A stretch of DNA of 64,000 nucleotides from Verrucomicrobiota bacterium (GCA_016713365.1 JADJPG010000001.1:234639-298638); one strand, 5' to 3'; positions 1 through 10,673 are shown, counted from the stretch's first letter. The notes: a model not told the origin generated them from the sequence alone. Numbers and translations are program-made.

Positions 1-75
1 GAATCGGAGTTCGGCGTTCCATCCCTTCCCACCCGAGGCTTGAACTTCCCCGGCCCAAACCCAATTCTCGCGCCC

Positions 76-889
76 ATGCAATTCGGCATCTGCAACGAGA
101 TCTTCAAAGATTGGAAGATCGAGGACGCCATGAGCTTCGCCCGCCAGGCCGGCTACGACGCCATCGAGATCGCCCCCTTCACCATCGCGAATTACGTCAC
201 GGATATCTCCGCCGCCCGCCGCACGGAAGATTCGGGACGCCGCGGCTCGCGCCGGGATTGCCATCTCCGGCATCCACTGGGTGCTGGTGCAGGCGGAAGG
301 CATGTATCTCAACCACCCGGATACCGCCGTCCGCACCCGCACCGCGAAGTATTTCTGTGACCTCGTCGACTTCTGCGCGGATCTGGGCGGGAAGATCATC
401 GTGGTCGGCTCGCCGAAGCAGCGGAACATCATAGACGGCGTCTCGCCGCAGCAGGCGTGGGACTGGGCTTCGGCCACGTTCCGGGATTCCGTGAAGCGCG
501 CCGAGGATCGTGGCATTACGATTTGCTTCGAGCCGCTCGCTCCTGTGGAGACGAATTTCATCAATACCGCCGCCGACGGCATCCGCTTCGTGCGCGAGCA
601 CAATTCGCCGAACTTCAAAATCATCCTCGACGTTAAGGCGATGAGCTCCGAGTCGAAGCCCATTCCGCAGATCATCCGCGAGAGCTGGCCTCACTTCGCC
701 TACTTCCACGCCAACGACGTGAACCTGAAAGGCCCGGGCTTTGGTGACGTGGATTTCAAGCCGATCGCCGCCGCGCTGAAGGAAGTCGGCTACAACGGCG
801 TGGTGTCGGTCGAGGTGTTCAAGTTCGAGGAAGGCGCGGAAGTCATCGCCACGAAGAGCATCGAATACTTGAAGCGCACGTTCGCCTGA
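76..889 (+). CDS. Sugar phosphate isomerase/epimerase-like TIM-barrel protein (frameshifted)
   Basis: Cytoplasmic enzyme of the xylose-isomerase-like TIM-barrel family, which interconverts sugars or sugar phosphates; the substrate cannot be read from sequence. The start (MQFGICNEIF) matches the family beta-1 pattern, and the later part shows VEVFKFEEGAE near the C-terminus and FHANDVN, typical of metal-binding strands. The reading frame is broken at about 226-230: before it the protein reads up to ISAARRTE, after it continues as IRDAAARAGIAISGIHW. Removing one G near 229 joins both parts into about 270 aa, the usual family length. An upstream TTG at 40 is possible, but ATG 76 fits the family N-terminus. 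Probably a sequencing indel rather than a true pseudogene. Confidence 0.75.
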
Positions 890-1101
890 ACCGGGCGACT
901 TCTGCCGATCCACGCGGCGGAAAGGTTCCGTTCGCGGCTCCATCGTCCGCCCCCATCTCCCTGCCCTGCATCGCCTGAATCCGCGGGAAATCCTATATTT
1001 TCAGGGGTAATTCAACGGTGTTTCGCCCTCCGTACTCCTGCGTAGACATTTCTGGCACACTTCGGCCCCGGCCCTGCTTACAGGCATTCGTTGAATTGGG
1101 C

Positions 1102-3109
1102 ATGAACGGATCGAACCTCAACAAATCGGCCCTCGGCGCCACGGTGGCGCTGGGACTTCTCATCCTTGTCGCGGTGCTCTCCTACCATCGCCTCGGCGAG
1201 ATGGCCGCCGCCGCCACCGTCCTCAGCACCGGACTCGTCGCGCTGGTCATACAACGCGAGATGAACGCCCGGCATCGCGCCGAGGTGGAACTGCTGCGGG
1301 CGCAGGATGATTTGGAGGATCGCGTCAACGAACGCACCGCCGAACTGAATGCCGCCAACGTCGCCCTTCAAGCGGAAGTCCTCGAACGCGAACGCGTCGA
1401 GAACGCCCTGCGCCACGCGCACGACGAGCTGGAAATCCGCGTGGCCGAACGCACCCGCGCGCTGGCCGACGCCAACGAAGTCCTCCAACGCGAAATCGTC
1501 GAGCGCCGCCGCACCGGCGAAGCACTCAAGAACTCCCGCGCGCTTTACCATTCCCTCGTCGAGAACCTGCCCGTGAACATCTGGCGCACGGACGCCGCCG
1601 GGAGGTTCACGTTCGCGAACGGACACCTTTGCCAATCCTTCGGCATCGCGCAGGAGGAGATCCTCGGGAAAACCGCCTACGAATTCTTCACCACCGCCAC
1701 CGCGGAACGCTCCGGCAGAACCGACCGGCAGGTGATGGAAAGCGGACACGCGTTTGAGGGCATCGAGGAGTTTGAGACCAAGTCCGGTCGCATCGGCTTC
1801 ATGCAGATCCTCAAGACCCCGTTCCACGATTCGGAGGGCCGAATGCTCGGCATCCAGGGCATCAGCTGGGACGTCACCGAGCGCAAGCGCGCCGAGGAGG
1901 AGATGCGCCGCATCCAGGGTCAGGTGGAACGGACGAACTCCGACCTACGACGCAAGAACGAGGAAATTCAGAACTTCTACCACACGCTCTCGCACGAGCT
2001 GAAGACGCCGCTCACTTCCGCGCGCGAATTCATTTCCATCGTCATCGATGGCCTCGCCGGCAGTTTGAACGACACCCAGCGCGAGTATCTCCGCATCGCG
2101 ATGGACAGCTGCAACCAGCTCCGCGTTTGCATCAATGATTTGCTCGACGCCACGCGTCTCGAGACCGGCAAGCTCAGCATCGAGCCGAAGCCGACCGCGA
2201 TTGGCGAGCTCGCCCAGCGCGTCGTCACCACGCTGCTTCCAGCCGCGACGGGCAAACGCATCAAGCTCAGCTGCGACGTCGAAGGCGGGCTGCCTCCCGT
2301 GGAACTCGATGACAGCCGCATCACGCAGGTCATCACCAATCTCCTGAACAACGCGCTCAAGTTCACCGATGCCGGCGGAGAAATCACCGTCAGCGTCGGC
2401 GCGTCCGCCGCGAAGGACAAATTTTGTTGAAGTGTCCGTGACCGATACCGGCCGCGGAATTCCCGATACTCAGACGGACCGCATCTTCGACCGCCTATAC
2501 CAGGTGAAGACCGGCGACGCCACGACCGAGCACGGCGTCGGGCTCGGCCTGTTCATCTGCCGCGAACTCGTCCGCTTGCACGGCGGCGACATCCGCGTGG
2601 AAAGCACGGTCGGCAAGGGAAGCACCTTCACCTTCGAGCTCCCGATGAAAGCGCCCGAGGAATCGCGCTCGAACCTCCTGCTCGTCGATGACGATCCCGC
2701 GATGCGCGAGATTCTCAGCAGCATTTTGCAACGCGCGAAGTTTGACGTCGCCACCGCCGAGGACGGCAACCAGGCGTTGCTCCAGATTCGCAAGCACGTG
2801 CCGGACGTGATCCTGATGGATCTCGAAATGCCCGGCATGGACGGACCGACCACACTTCAGGAAATTCGCCGCGAATGGGGCGCGTTGCCGGTCGTGTTGC
2901 ACACCGGCCACGTGGATGGCCCGCTCCTGAGCCGCGCGCTCGAGTGGGCGCCGTTCACCGTGCTCTCGAAGCCGTGTCCCATGGAACAGCTGGTGCAGAC
3001 CATGCGTGGCGTTGACCGCCGTCGCTCCAGCGAAACCGAGCACAAGACCAATCCCCAGGCGTCCCCGACGCTGACCCCAGGAAAAGCAAAGGAGCCCGTT
3101 TCTGCATGA
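1102..3109 (+). CDS. Hybrid histidine kinase: TM, coiled coil, PAS, HisKA/HATPase, receiver (frameshifted)
   Basis: Membrane sensor kinase. From ATG 1102: a short hydrophobic stretch (about residues 12-55), a long heptad-like coiled coil with two ERTAELNAAN-type repeats, a PAS domain, a HisKA box with HELKTPL (His298), N box NNALKF, then after a frame break DTGRGIP and GVGLGLFI (G1/G2) and a C-terminal receiver domain with LMDLEMPGMDG. The break lies in the T4 run at 2422-2425: deleting one T gives an uninterrupted ATPase domain. A GTG at 1018 would extend the N-terminus without adding a domain. The stop overlaps the next gene's ATG (ATGA), so it heads a three-gene signalling operon. The signal sensed is unknown. 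Confidence 0.85.
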
Positions 3110-3522
3110 AAAAAATCCTAGTCGTTGAAGATGACGAGAAGATCGCCGCCGCCCTGCGGATTCGCCTCGAATCCGTCGGATACCAGGTCGTCTCCGCTGG
3201 TGACGGTTTCAGCGGACTGAAGATGACGATGACCCATCACCCCGACCTCATCCTGCTCGACATCATGATGCCCGTCGGCATGGGCTTCTCCGTCGCGGAG
3301 CGGCTCAAGGATCTTGGTCTCGGTGAGATTCCGATCATCTTCATCACCGCAAGCAAACGCGCCGGTCTGCGCAAGATGGCGCAACAACTCGGCGCCGCCG
3401 GCTTCTTCGAGAAGCCCTACGACGCCGACCAGCTGCTCGCGGCGATCCAACTAATTCTCAGTCCCGTTCCCTTTCCCGCCGCCCACAACCCGTCCTCCAC
3501 CACACCGCGCCTCAGCCCATGA
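3106..3522 (+). CDS. Single-domain response regulator
   Basis: Receiver domain of 138 aa with acidic pocket E8-D9-D10, phospho-acceptor Asp52 in LLDIMMP, a Thr/Ser switch in FITAS and the conserved Lys in EKPY. No output domain is present; the last 25 or so residues are a Pro/Ser-rich tail. Both ends overlap neighbours by 4 bp (ATGA), so it is translationally coupled to the hybrid kinase before it and the double-receiver protein after it. The family role is to pass phosphate on, or to bind a target by protein contact. The target is not visible here. Confidence 0.9.
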   Translation: MKKILVVEDDEKIAAALRIRLESVGYQVVSAGDGFSGLKMTMTHHPDLILLDIMMPVGMGFSVAERLKDLGLGEIPIIFITASKRAGLRKMAQQLGAAGFFEKPYDADQLLAAIQLILSPVPFPAAHNPSSTTPRLSP

Positions 3523-4322
3523 AAACCATCCTGATCATCGAGGACGACCCGAACATCGTCGCCGCGCTCGAAGTCCGGTTCAAAGACGGCGGCTACGAAA
3601 CGCTGAGCGCGGGCGATGCGCTCACCGGCTTCAGCAAGGCGCTTCAAAACCTTCCTGACCTCGTCGTGCTCGACATCTCGATGCCCGCCGGCGACGGCCT
3701 TCAAGTCGCGAGAAAACTCCGCTCCCACCAGCTCACGCGCGAAATCCCATTCGTCTTCGTGACTGCGAATCGTAATCCCGAACTGCGCGAACAGGTGATG
3801 GACCTCGGTGCCGCAGGATTGTTTGAGAAGCCGTACAACGCGGATGAACTGCTGGCCGTCATCGGCCACGCGCTGGGTGAAACCGGCATGTTCCGTCGCC
3901 CGATCGCCCGTTACTCCCCGCCTGCGGAACCAGCCGCCGTGAAACCCGGTCGCGGTGCCGCGAAGAAAGTTCTCATCGTGGAAGACGACGAGAGGATCGC
4001 CCTCGCACTTTCCCTGCGCCTGCAATCCGCCGGCTACGAAACCAGCACCGCGCCCGACGCCATCTCCGGCGTTCATTCCGCGCTCTCGGCCCATCCCGAC
4101 CTGCTGCTGCTCGACATCTCACTGCCGGCCGGCAATGGCTTCACCGTGGCGGAACGCGTCCGCCGCTCGGCCTCCGCCAAGATCCCGATCATCTTCCTTA
4201 CCGCCAGCAAACAACCGGGCTTCCGCGAACGCGCCCTCGAACTCGGTGCCGCCGGTTACTTCGAGAAGCCTTACGAGGCCGAGGCGTTGCTGACCGCGGT
4301 AAACCAGCATATCGGGGTCTAA
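3519..4322 (+). CDS. Tandem double-receiver response regulator
   Basis: 267 aa with two receiver domains: residues 1-120 (E8-D9-D10 pocket, Asp52 in LDISMPAGDG) and about 148-267 (VEDDE, LDISLPAGNG, EKPY), joined by a Pro/Ala linker. No DNA-binding, GGDEF or enzyme domain follows. The two halves resemble each other and the preceding single receiver strongly, which suggests gene and domain duplication within the operon. Together with the hybrid kinase, this unit holds four receiver domains and no output domain, so it is likely a phosphorelay or phosphate-sink module acting on something encoded elsewhere. Confidence 0.9.
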   Translation: MKTILIIEDDPNIVAALEVRFKDGGYETLSAGDALTGFSKALQNLPDLVVLDISMPAGDGLQVARKLRSHQLTREIPFVFVTANRNPELREQVMDLGAAGLFEKPYNADELLAVIGHALGETGMFRRPIARYSPPAEPAAVKPGRGAAKKVLIVEDDERIALALSLRLQSAGYETSTAPDAISGVHSALSAHPDLLLLDISLPAGNGFTVAERVRRSASAKIPIIFLTASKQPGFRERALELGAAGYFEKPYEAEALLTAVNQHIGV

Positions 4323-4349
4323 CTTCGCCTAATTGGAATCGAAGCTCGG

Positions 4350-5159
4350 CTAGCGTTGTCCCAACACGGCGCTGAGAATTACGAATCCCAAAATCACCAA
4401 AAGCAGGCCAAGGATGATCCACACCATGATCGATGTCCGTTGCTTGATGTGCGGCGTTTGCTGAATGACGGCCCGATACTCATCCGAAAACACCATCTTC
4501 CCCTTCTCGCAGAAGACCAGATAAAGGATGTAGCCATTGATGATGGTTCCGATCGGGAAACCGAGCAGACCGATTCCAGAGAGAATCCCCGTCGGAATTC
4601 GCGACCAGGATTTCAGGCGCCGGATGGCCAGTCCCACCCAAAACTGCATGCCGCCGAGGACCAGGAAGATGGCACCAAACAGAACTCCTTCGACGATGTT
4701 GTCGCCTGCGATGGCAGTCAGCACCGCCCCGAGGCCAACCAGCAACAATCCAGTTCCGCCGATCAGATACAACACACCAACCGATCGAACCGACGATTCG
4801 TGACTTAAATGCTTCTTGCGCGTTTCCTCCGCCGCGCTGTCCATCGTCAACCCCTCCCGCAGTCGTTGCGCTACCATCGGTTTGCAGGTGGCGCAGTAGG
4901 CGCGTCCCTCCAGCGAAACCACGTCGCTGCTGCTGAAACGGTTGCCGCAACTCGCGCACGTCACGCCGGAGGCCGGAGGCTGCCCAAGTTCGGAAATGAC
5001 ACCCGCCGAACCCGTCGCGCTGTAGGGCTGCCACTGGGTCATTCCGGGTCGCCAGACCAGCGTCTGGCTGGTGACGATTCCGTCGTGCACCAGCTGCTGA
5101 AAATCCGTTTCGCTCACCGGCCCCTTTTGCTCTCCACCGACCGAGTAATACCAATCCAT
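4350..5159 (-). CDS. GYF-domain multi-pass membrane protein
   Basis: 269 aa. Starts MDWYYSVGGEQKGPVSE, a GYF_2-type domain (residues 1 to about 50) with the PGMTQWQPY ending. A zinc-ribbon-like CASC...CATC segment follows, then four to five hydrophobic segments (about residues 125-265) separated by short loops. GYF_2 domains of this kind are known as N-terminal modules of bacterial membrane proteins such as RDD and DUF4190-like proteins; their ligands are mostly unknown. The open frame extends far upstream, but the GYF start sets ATG 5159. It is convergent with the receiver operon and divergent from the aminopeptidase. No enzymatic motif was seen. Confidence 0.75.
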   Translation of the reverse strand: MDWYYSVGGEQKGPVSETDFQQLVHDGIVTSQTLVWRPGMTQWQPYSATGSAGVISELGQPPASGVTCASCGNRFSSSDVVSLEGRAYCATCKPMVAQRLREGLTMDSAAEETRKKHLSHESSVRSVGVLYLIGGTGLLLVGLGAVLTAIAGDNIVEGVLFGAIFLVLGGMQFWVGLAIRRLKSWSRIPTGILSGIGLLGFPIGTIINGYILYLVFCEKGKMVFSDEYRAVIQQTPHIKQRTSIMVWIILGLLLVILGFVILSAVLGQR

Positions 5160-5321
5160 AGGTTCTTGTTTTGCATGGAACGTCTGACCCGCCTGTTTGC
5201 TGGGAGACGTTGTCCCAAAACTGCAACGCAACTCCAAGGTGAATTTTTCTCCCGCCATGCAGCGCGTTCTCGCTTCCGCTCTCCATTGCGCTCTGTTAAG
5301 AACCCCGCGCTGAGCATCATC

Positions 5322-7991
5322 ATGAAAACCAGATTTACCCACCTCGTCCTGCTGGCTGTCGCCTTGATTTCCCGTCCCGGATCGACACGCGCGGAAACCG
5401 AACACCTTTACTGCGCGCACGGCCACGGCTGGCTCGCCGCGGGCGCGGAGTCGCCGGACTTCCTCAAATACGCCCCAAGCCGCGAGATCGACATCCTGCA
5501 CGTCGCCATCGACGTCACGCCGGACTTCAAGGCGCGTTCCGTCGCCGGCAAGATGACGATCCGCTTCAAGCCCATCGCGAAACCGTTCTCCGACCTCAAG
5601 CTTGATGGTGTCGACCTCGCCGTCGCCGCCGTGGACTCCAGCGTCAAGCTCCTCGGCTGGCACGCGACGGACAAGCAAGTGATCATCAACTTCGCCGATC
5701 CCATTCCCGCCGATCAGGAAGCCAACGTCACCATCCACTACAGCGCCGTGCCGAAAATGGGCCTCTACTTTCGCACGCCGGAGATGGGTTATCCAGCGAC
5801 TGATACTCATATCTGGACGCAGGGCGAACCGGTCGAGGCTCGTCATTGGTTTCCGAGCTTCGACGCGCCGAACGAGAAGTTCACCAGCGAAGTCACCTGC
5901 CGCGTGCCCGAAGGCATGGTCGTGATTTCCAACGGCCGCAAGATGTCAGAGGAGAAGGACGCCGCCACCGGCCTGGTCGCCGTGCGCTGGCTCCAGGACA
6001 AACCGCACGTCACCTACCTCATCGCGCTGTGCGCCGGTAACTTCAAAAAGATCGAGGACAAGCATCGCGACATCCCGATGGCGTTCTGGACGCCCGCGTC
6101 GCAGATCGCCCAGGCCGAAACGTCCTTCCGCGACACGAAGGACATGATGGTCTTCTTCGAAAAGGAAATCGGCGTGCCGTATCCGTGGGCGAAGTATGAT
6201 CAGGTCTGCGTCAATGACTTCACCGCCGGCGGCATGGAGAACACCAGCATCACCATCCTCAACGACGGCACGCTCTTCACGCCCGCCAGCGAGAATCTCC
6301 GCGACAGCACGGGCCTCGTCGCTCACGAACTGGCGCACCAGTGGTTCGGCGATCTGGTCACGTGCAAGGACTGGTCGCACCTCTGGCTCAACGAAGGTTT
6401 CGCGACCTACTACGACGCGCTCTACACGCGGCACAAGGACGGGCTCGATGATTTCCTCTACCAGATGCGCGGCAATGCCGGCGCCGTCTTGAACCAGCAG
6501 AACGACACCAACCCCATCGTCCGCCGCGACTTCAACAGCCCGAACGATCAGTTCGGTTTCCACGCGTACCCGAAGGGCTCGTGGATTCTCCACATGCTCC
6601 GCAGCCAGCTCGGCGAGGATCTCTATCGCAAGATCGTGAAGACGTATCTCGAACGCCACCAATACGGCGTCGTGGCCACCGAGGACCTCAACAAGGTTAT
6701 CGAAGAACTCTCCGGCCGGTCCTTCGACCAGTTCTTCAACCAATACGTTTACCACGCGCATCATCCGGAGCTGAACATCAGCTACAGCTGGGACGAACGC
6801 ACCAAGCTCGCCAAGGTTTCCATCCAACAAGTGCAGAAGCTCAGCGACGACGTGCTGCTCTTCAACGTCCCGCTGCCCGTGCGCTTCAAGGGCAAGTCCG
6901 GCTCCGTCACTGAACGCACGCTCACCGTGAAGGAAAAAGCCGAGGACTTCTACATCACGCTGCCCGAAGCGCCCGAAGTCATCCGCATCGACCCGAACTA
7001 CACCTTGCTCGCGAAGATCACCTTCAACGTCCCCACCGCGATGCTCCACGCGCAGCTCGCCGACAAGAACGACATGCTCGGCCGCCTCAGCGCGGTCGAA
7101 CAACTCAGCGGCAAGCCGGAGGCTCTCGCCAAATTGAAGGACACGCTGAACAACGATTCCTTCTACGGCGTGCGCCTCGCCGCCGCGCGTTCCATCCGGG
7201 CCATCCAGAGCGATGAAGCGCTCGACGCCCTCATCGCCTCCGCGAAGCAGAGCGACGCCCGCGTCCGCCGCGAAGTCGTCTCGTCCATCGCCGGCTTCTA
7301 TCGCGAGAAGAGCTACGACGCCCTCAAGCAAACCGTCGCCAGCGAGAAGAACCCGGACATCCAGGCGACTGCGCTCGGCGCGATTGGCGCCTACTCCAAG
7401 CCGGAAGTTCGCGACGCGATTCTCAAGGGCCTGCAATCCACTTCCTATCGCAACAACGTCGCGGACGCCGCCATCACCGCCATTCGCGGCCAGGCCGACG
7501 CCAGCTACATCCAGCCGTTGATGGAAGCCCTCCAGAAATCCGAAGCCAACTTCACCAGCGGCGGATTCGGCCGCGGCCTCGACACGCTCGCGCGCCTCGC
7601 CGCCAACGAAGAAAAGAAGGACGCCGTCCGCGAATTCCTGCTGCGCTACCTCGACAGCTCCAAGCGCCGCGTCCAACTTTCCGCGATCAACGGACTCGGC
7701 ACGCTCGGCGACGTGAAAGCAATCGGGGCTTTGGAAAAGCTGTCCAGCGCGCCAAAGGAAAGCCCGCTGCGCGCCGCGGCAGAACGCGCCATCACCGCCA
7801 TCAACGACACCAAGAAGCTTGTCCCGGCCGAAGTCGGTTCCCTGCGCACCGAAGTGATGACCCTCCAGAAAGCCAACCGCGATCTGCGCAAAGACTTCGA
7901 CGACCTCAAGAAGCGCCTTGATGCCTTGGTCCCAAAGTCAGCTGAAGTGAAGACCGGTAAAGGTGCCGCGCCGACGAAGACGAAGAAGTAG
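5322..7991 (+). CDS. M1-family aminopeptidase with C-terminal HEAT-like repeats, exported
   Basis: Zinc aminopeptidase of 889 aa that trims N-terminal residues from peptides, probably in the periplasm. An N-terminal signal peptide (MKTRFTHLVLLAVALISRPG) ends around residue 25. The exopeptidase motif GGMEN is at 303-307; zinc ligands are H335 and H339 in HELAH and E358 in WLNEG, as in family M1. After the catalytic and beta domains (to about residue 560), Ala-rich HEAT-like repeats run to about 840, followed by a coiled-coil stretch (LRTEVMTLQKANRDLRKDFD) and a Lys-rich tail. The frame stays open upstream to 4809, but that part is antisense to the GYF gene and the signal peptide fixes the start. 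A strong hairpin terminator follows. Confidence 0.93.
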   Translation: MKTRFTHLVLLAVALISRPGSTRAETEHLYCAHGHGWLAAGAESPDFLKYAPSREIDILHVAIDVTPDFKARSVAGKMTIRFKPIAKPFSDLKLDGVDLAVAAVDSSVKLLGWHATDKQVIINFADPIPADQEANVTIHYSAVPKMGLYFRTPEMGYPATDTHIWTQGEPVEARHWFPSFDAPNEKFTSEVTCRVPEGMVVISNGRKMSEEKDAATGLVAVRWLQDKPHVTYLIALCAGNFKKIEDKHRDIPMAFWTPASQIAQAETSFRDTKDMMVFFEKEIGVPYPWAKYDQVCVNDFTAGGMENTSITILNDGTLFTPASENLRDSTGLVAHELAHQWFGDLVTCKDWSHLWLNEGFATYYDALYTRHKDGLDDFLYQMRGNAGAVLNQQNDTNPIVRRDFNSPNDQFGFHAYPKGSWILHMLRSQLGEDLYRKIVKTYLERHQYGVVATEDLNKVIEELSGRSFDQFFNQYVYHAHHPELNISYSWDERTKLAKVSIQQVQKLSDDVLLFNVPLPVRFKGKSGSVTERTLTVKEKAEDFYITLPEAPEVIRIDPNYTLLAKITFNVPTAMLHAQLADKNDMLGRLSAVEQLSGKPEALAKLKDTLNNDSFYGVRLAAARSIRAIQSDEALDALIASAKQSDARVRREVVSSIAGFYREKSYDALKQTVASEKNPDIQATALGAIGAYSKPEVRDAILKGLQSTSYRNNVADAAITAIRGQADASYIQPLMEALQKSEANFTSGGFGRGLDTLARLAANEEKKDAVREFLLRYLDSSKRRVQLSAINGLGTLGDVKAIGALEKLSSAPKESPLRAAAERAITAINDTKKLVPAEVGSLRTEVMTLQKANRDLRKDFDDLKKRLDALVPKSAEVKTGKGAAPTKTKK

Positions 7992-8014
7992 TCGGCGGAA
8001 CCGATTCGAAAAGC

Positions 8015-8048
8015 AAACGAGCCGCTCCAGTTACGGAGCGGCTCGTTT
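8015..8048. terminator. Bidirectional rho-independent terminator
   Basis: Perfect 14-bp stem (arms 8015-8028 and 8035-8048, core CGAGCCGCTCC/GGAGCGGCTCG) with a 6-nt loop AGTTAC. The T-rich side on the plus strand is TTTCGTTTTC, and the A-rich left arm supplies Ts on the minus strand. It sits exactly between the convergent aminopeptidase and fabI genes, so it can serve both. Confidence 0.9.
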
Positions 8049-8071
8049 CGTTTTCGGAAATCGAGGCGGGA

Positions 8072-8842
8072 TTACATACCCATGATCTGGTAACCGCCGT
8101 CCACGTAGATCACCTGACCGGTGATGGCGGCTGCGCCGTCGCTGGCGAGGAACGTCCCGGTTTGTCCGAGTTCATCACTCGTGCAACTGCGCTTGAGCGG
8201 CGCGTGCGCCTCGTAGTGCTTCATCATGTCCATGAAGCCGGCAATGCCGCGCGCGGCGAGCGTGTTCATCGGGCCGGCGCTGATGCAGTTCACGCGGATT
8301 TTCTTCGGACCCATGTCGTAGGCGAGGTAACGGGTGCTGGCTTCGAGCGAGGCCTTCGCGACGCCCATGACGTTGTAATGCGGCACGACTTTCTCCGCGC
8401 CGTAATAGCTCATCGCCACGATGCTGCCGCCTTCGGTCATGAGCGGCATGGCGCCGCGCGCGAGCGCGACGAGCGAGTAAGCGCTGATGTCGTGCGCGAT
8501 GCGATAGGCTTCGCGGCTGGTGTTGATGAACTCGCCCTCCAGCGCTTCCTTCGGCGCGAACGCCACGGAGTGCAGGAGCAGGTGAAGCTTGCCGAACTTC
8601 TCGCCCATGGTCTTGAAGACGTTCGCGATGTCTTCGTCCTTCGTGACGTCGCAGGGCATCAGGAGCGTGTCCGCGCCGAACGTGCCGGCGAGTTCCTCGA
8701 CGTTCTCCTTCAGGTGTTCACCCTGGTAGGTGAAGGCGAGTTTGGCGCCGGCCTTGTGCCAGGCCTGGGCGATGGCCCACGCGATGGAGCGTTTGTTGGC
8801 GACGCCGAAGACGATTCCGAGTTTTCCTGCGAGCATTGACAT
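8072..8842 (-). CDS. fabI: Enoyl-[acyl-carrier-protein] reductase (NADH)
   Basis: Cytoplasmic enzyme that performs the last reduction in each round of fatty acid elongation. It is a short-chain dehydrogenase of about 256 aa: divergent nucleotide motif GVANKRSIAWAIA, LLHSVAFAPKEAL, and the active-site region SYYGAEKVVPHYNVMGVAKA with the Tyr-x6-Lys arrangement of FabI, then SAGPMNTLAARGI and the C-terminal GQVIYVDGGYQIMGM. ATG 8842 or ATG 8836 (MLAGK) are the likely starts; the open frame to 8869 adds only a few residues with no support. It is a single-gene unit ending at the shared terminator. FabI is the target of triclosan-type inhibitors in other bacteria. Confidence 0.95.
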   Translation of the reverse strand: MSMLAGKLGIVFGVANKRSIAWAIAQAWHKAGAKLAFTYQGEHLKENVEELAGTFGADTLLMPCDVTKDEDIANVFKTMGEKFGKLHLLLHSVAFAPKEALEGEFINTSREAYRIAHDISAYSLVALARGAMPLMTEGGSIVAMSYYGAEKVVPHYNVMGVAKASLEASTRYLAYDMGPKKIRVNCISAGPMNTLAARGIAGFMDMMKHYEAHAPLKRSCTSDELGQTGTFLASDGAAAITGQVIYVDGGYQIMGM

Positions 8843-9051
8843 GGGTTCGTAGATTCGTTGTTTGGTCAAACCGATCGCCCGTAGCAGTAGGGGAATCGGG
8901 CATCCGTGGCAAGGCGAACGTCAGGCGGGCTGGGTTGCACGGCCGCGACGGAAGCCCTGGCGTCACCTCCGACTGAAAGCTTGTGTCGCTGCGCGCGCTG
9001 CGGCTTTGTTGTGAAGAACGCGACGGTTGTTCGCGTCCGGTTTTCAAACTT

Positions 9052-10673
9052 ATGCTCGCCATTCTCAAATCCACGCGCTGGCTGTTCGTCGTCCTGCCGC
9101 TGCTCGCCGTCGGCCAGACGCAGAAGTTCGCGACGCAGTTTCCGCTCGATTCGAAGGAGATTCCCGCTGCGGTGAAGATGCTGGTGGACGGCAAGCCGTG
9201 GCTGGGCAAGGAACGCGGGCCGGTCGAAGGCTTGATGGTGTTCGCGCAGGAAAAGGGCGGCGCGGTCTGGCTCGGGAGCGATCAAGGCGCGGCGCGATTT
9301 GATCGCAAGGCAGACCATCGCTGGGATCGCTGGCAATACTTCTACGGCCGTCGGTGGCTGCAGGATAACTCCGTCCAAAACATCGTCGTCGACGAAAGCG
9401 GTGCGGCGAAGAAGGTCTGGGTGCGAACGAAGTCGGGCGTTTCGTTGATTGAATGGCGCCCGATGACCCTGGCGCAAAAGGCGCGGCTGTTCGACGAGCG
9501 CATCGAGGCGCGTCACGTCCGGCACGGCATGGTGGCGGATTCGAATCTGCGCGTCGCGGGCGATCTCTCCAGCAACGTCACGACGGACAACGACAACGAC
9601 GGCTTGTGGACGGCGATGTATCTGGGCGCGCAGGCATATCGCTACGCGGTGACCAAAGATCCGGATGCGCGCAAGAAGGCTGAGCGGTCGATGCGCCTGC
9701 TGATTCGCTTGGAGGAGATCACCGGGAATCCTGGCTTTCCCGCGCGCTCGTTTGTGTCGGTGGACGAACCGCGCCCACAAGGTGGCGAGTGGCATCCGAC
9801 GCCGGACGGGAAGTGGCTGTGGAAAGGCGACACGAGTTCGGACGAACTGGTCGGGCATTACTACGGCTACGCGCTCTACTACGATCTGGTGGCGAACGAA
9901 GCGGAGAAGAAGGACATCCGCGCGTCGTGTCGCGCCTGACCGATCACCTCATCCGGAATGACTACGATCTCATCGATCTCGACGGCAAGCCGACCCGCTG
10001 GGGCGAATACTCGGAACGCTTCTTTAAGACGGAGGAAGGCAAATACGAGGCGCCGCTGCGGTCCATCCAGCTGCTGGCGTTCCTGAAGATCGCCCACCAC
10101 GTCACCGGCGACGCGAAATACGAGTCGGCCTATCACGACCGGGTGCAAAGAGGTTACGCGGCGCAAATGCGGCTCTATCGTCGCTGGCCCGGCGGCGGCG
10201 AGATCAACTTCTCCGACGACGAACTGGCGTTTCTTTCCTACGATCCGTTGCTGCGCTACGAGAAAGGGCAGATGCTGCGGCGCATTTACCTCAACGGCCT
10301 GCGATTCACGTTCAAACAGGTGCGGCCGGACATGAACCCGCTCTGGAATTACATCACCGTGGCGAGCGGTGGAAAACGCATGTGGTCGAGTATCCGGGAA
10401 GATGCCCAACGAACGCTCGATCGCATTCCGAACGATCTCATCGAGTGGGGTGTGACGAATTCACATCGCATCGACGTGGAGTTCCTGCCGGAGCAGGATC
10501 GTTTCGCGCGCACGCAACTGACGGAAGCCCTCGCTCCGGACGAACGCCCGGTGCAGAAGTGGAACAGCAATCCCTATCGCCCAGACGGTGGCGGCGGCGG
10601 ACACCGCGAAGATGACGGCGCGTTCTTCCTGCTGCCGTATTGGATGGGCCGTTACCACGGCTGGGTGGAGTGA
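9052..10673 (+). CDS. Exported protein with propeller-type motif and alpha-toroid-like body, function unknown (frameshifted)
   Basis: About 540 aa once repaired. A signal peptide (MLAILKSTRWLFVVLPLLAVG) is followed by a short Reg_prop-like element (WLGSDQGAARFD, VWVRTKSG). The body has repeated aromatic/Asp-rich helical segments (NDNDGLWTAMYLGAQAY, DELVGHYYGYALYYDLV, SYDPLLRYE) that look like an alpha/alpha-toroid hydrolase or lyase fold. The frame breaks at about 9922-9926: the first part ends in a premature TGA at 9937, and adding one base there restores RLTDHLIRNDYDLIDLDGK. The C-terminus is rich in Gly and aromatics. I do not recognise a named family; a periplasmic carbohydrate-active enzyme is a reasonable guess only. 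Confidence 0.6.

Noticed and set aside
4809..5321. N-terminal extension of the aminopeptidase frame
   Set aside because: Antisense to the GYF gene and followed by a clear signal peptide start at 5322.
5946..7676. Open frame of 576 aa on the minus strand under the M1 aminopeptidase
   Set aside because: Antisense to a gene with intact catalytic motifs; composition (Val/Glu/Arg/Gly/Asp-rich, no domains) is the usual GC-rich shadow.
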